A DNA stretch of 64,000 bases from Patiria miniata (taxonomy: Eukaryota; Echinodermata; Asteroidea; Valvatida; Asterinidae): positions 13,427,016 through 13,491,015 of the forward strand of contig NW_024037051.1 in assembly GCF_015706575.1 (NCBI RefSeq), given 5' to 3'. This document shows, one piece after another, positions 62,784 to 64,000 of the stretch. Each line of letters begins with the position of its first letter. Position 1 is the first letter of the stretch. Under the pieces are notes generated by a model. That model saw nothing but the letters and a program-made list of their open reading frames with translations. It had not been told where the DNA came from and did not search any database. A program made the position numbers and the translations under genes.

Positions 62784-63407
62784 GGGAATAAATGTGTGCT
62801 CCGGAGGTTTTAATCACTCTGTTTAAGACCGCTTAGAGTCTGGGTGCTGATAATTACCCGAGCCGGAGGCGAGGGTAATTATCAGCACCCAGACTCTAAG
62901 CGGTCTTAAACAGAGTGATAAATACCGACCAAGCACACATTTATTCCCATTCATAAATACCTCTTCGGTAAAAAAAATCAAATGATTCGTTCAAAAATCC
63001 CGGTTTTGTTCAACAAGTTCACTTCATGCTTTTTGAAACATCCCTCTAGCAAAATAATGGAGTGTTCAGCTGGCGGGTAAGATGTAAACAACCCTATTAT
63101 GGAGATTGACGCGCGCGTAGCATGTTCTGCGCGATGTCGCGCAGAACGCACCTGGGGCGTTGCGTTTTGAATTTAGAACTATAAAATTCTGACTCGCTGG
63201 TAGTGTTGCGCACGCCTACGTGAGGATTGTGAACGTTCAACCAATGAAATGGTAAGAGGCACTAGATTTTTAGGAGTCCACATTTTATGTGACACTGGAA
63301 CAGTATTTAAGACCAGCTAGCCATGTCTTTATCATCCGTTTAAGACCGGCCACGTGACGGGCTCTTGACCAATAGGAATAGCTAAACTGTCTGAGGTATT
63401 TATGAAT
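62784..63407. mobile_element. Composite hairpin MITE E6
   Basis: The hairpin 62784-62948 (arms GGGAATAAATGTGTGCT; stem ACTCTGTTTAAGACCGCTTA) has apex CCCGAGCCGGAGGCGAGGG. The body to 63407 is bounded by ATTCATAAATACCTC / GAGGTATTTATGAAT, with TTGACCAATAGG at the right and GCGCGCGTAGCA inside. Confidence 0.75.
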
Positions 63408-63614
63408 TTGTTTTAATGGCATATTTGTGAAGCAGAGAAAAAGCTGCATGCCCTGTTGTAAATGGTACGGCAGCTAACAACATGAACAATGAAGTCATTG
63501 CCAGTGATCTCCATGTGTGCAACTTGTATGCACATCCCCATCATGAAACAGTGCTTATAATGTAAATGATTAGCATCATTTTCTGCTGCAGTTGAAATTA
63601 TTCTACTAAGTGTT

Positions 63615-63925
63615 AAACTGTACATAGGATCATTTGTTGTTGTTTTTTTCGTTTTTTTTTCATTTGAAGTAACAAAATTTCCCCAAATCTTAAGTAGGGT
63701 GCATGACAACTGCTCTGTTGAAGTTTCAGCTCAGTGGATACCATAATTTTTTTATTTTTTTTTGAGGGGGGGGTCCTTGTTCAAACACAATTCCATTGAT
63801 AACACACGATAAAAAAGTGTGCCTGCGGCACATTTTTAAAAATTGCCTTCTGTTATTGTTTTCTTTGAAACGATACCATTTCAGCATGTTCAGGCGGAAT
63901 AACTTCATAGGGTATTTGGTTCTCT
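63615..63925. mobile_element. TTAA MITE family B relative, decayed
   Basis: ATAGGATCATTTGTTG ... CATTTGAAGTAACAAAA ... TTGAAGTTTCAGCTCAGTGG, family blocks in order; ends unclear. Confidence 0.5.
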
Positions 63926-64000
63926 CCTTATCTTCACTCTGAGCAAGGTTTGTTGGTCTCAGTAAATCGGTAGGGCTGTTTCCGAGTAATTTACAATGTT

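Overview
This is a eukaryotic nuclear window: GT-AG introns, many tRNA-derived SINEs, MITEs, LINEs and satellite DNA, and no bacterial gene organisation. The types of SINE and MITE suggest a marine invertebrate, most likely a non-vertebrate deuterostome (echinoderm, hemichordate or cephalochordate). This is inference; no species marker is present.

Layout. (1) 1-15,005: an AT-rich satellite with a monomer of about 68 bp. Its orientation switches at 297/298. It is interrupted by two near-identical 1.45-kb blocks (2991-4447 and 13513-14961) and by a tandem pair of a longer repeat (4946-8325 and 8326-9973) that carries a minisatellite. (2) 15,006-18,836: remains of a virus-like element with a protein-primed type DNA polymerase B and C2H2 zinc fingers. 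It is broken and lies on the minus strand. Next to it, at 18,980-19,323, are 17 copies of an imperfect palindrome spaced about two helical turns apart. (3) 23,185-26,393: a complete LINE with one 1013-codon endonuclease plus reverse-transcriptase frame and an exact 10-bp target-site duplication. (4) 29,325 to beyond 61,473, minus strand: the only host gene recognised, CEP112 (centrosomal coiled-coil protein). I place 21 consecutive exons whose phases all agree. They total 2511 nt, i.e. 836 codons plus stop, and run to the true C-terminus. The N-terminal DUF4485-type exons should lie beyond the right edge.

The CEP112 introns are packed with mobile DNA: TTAA-flanked MITEs in two related families, PIF/Harbinger-type MITEs with TWA duplications, mariner-type and foldback MITEs, tRNA SINEs, and a 7 x 145-bp tandem array inside a Harbinger-type element. 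A set of composite elements shares one plan: a terminal hairpin with a GAGGCGAAGCC-like apex, an inner inverted-repeat-bounded body, and a CCAAT-like motif. The last CEP112 intron holds a good match to a hammerhead ribozyme in the sense orientation, between 83-bp inverted arms. Most other open frames here are chance frames in repeats and are not reported.
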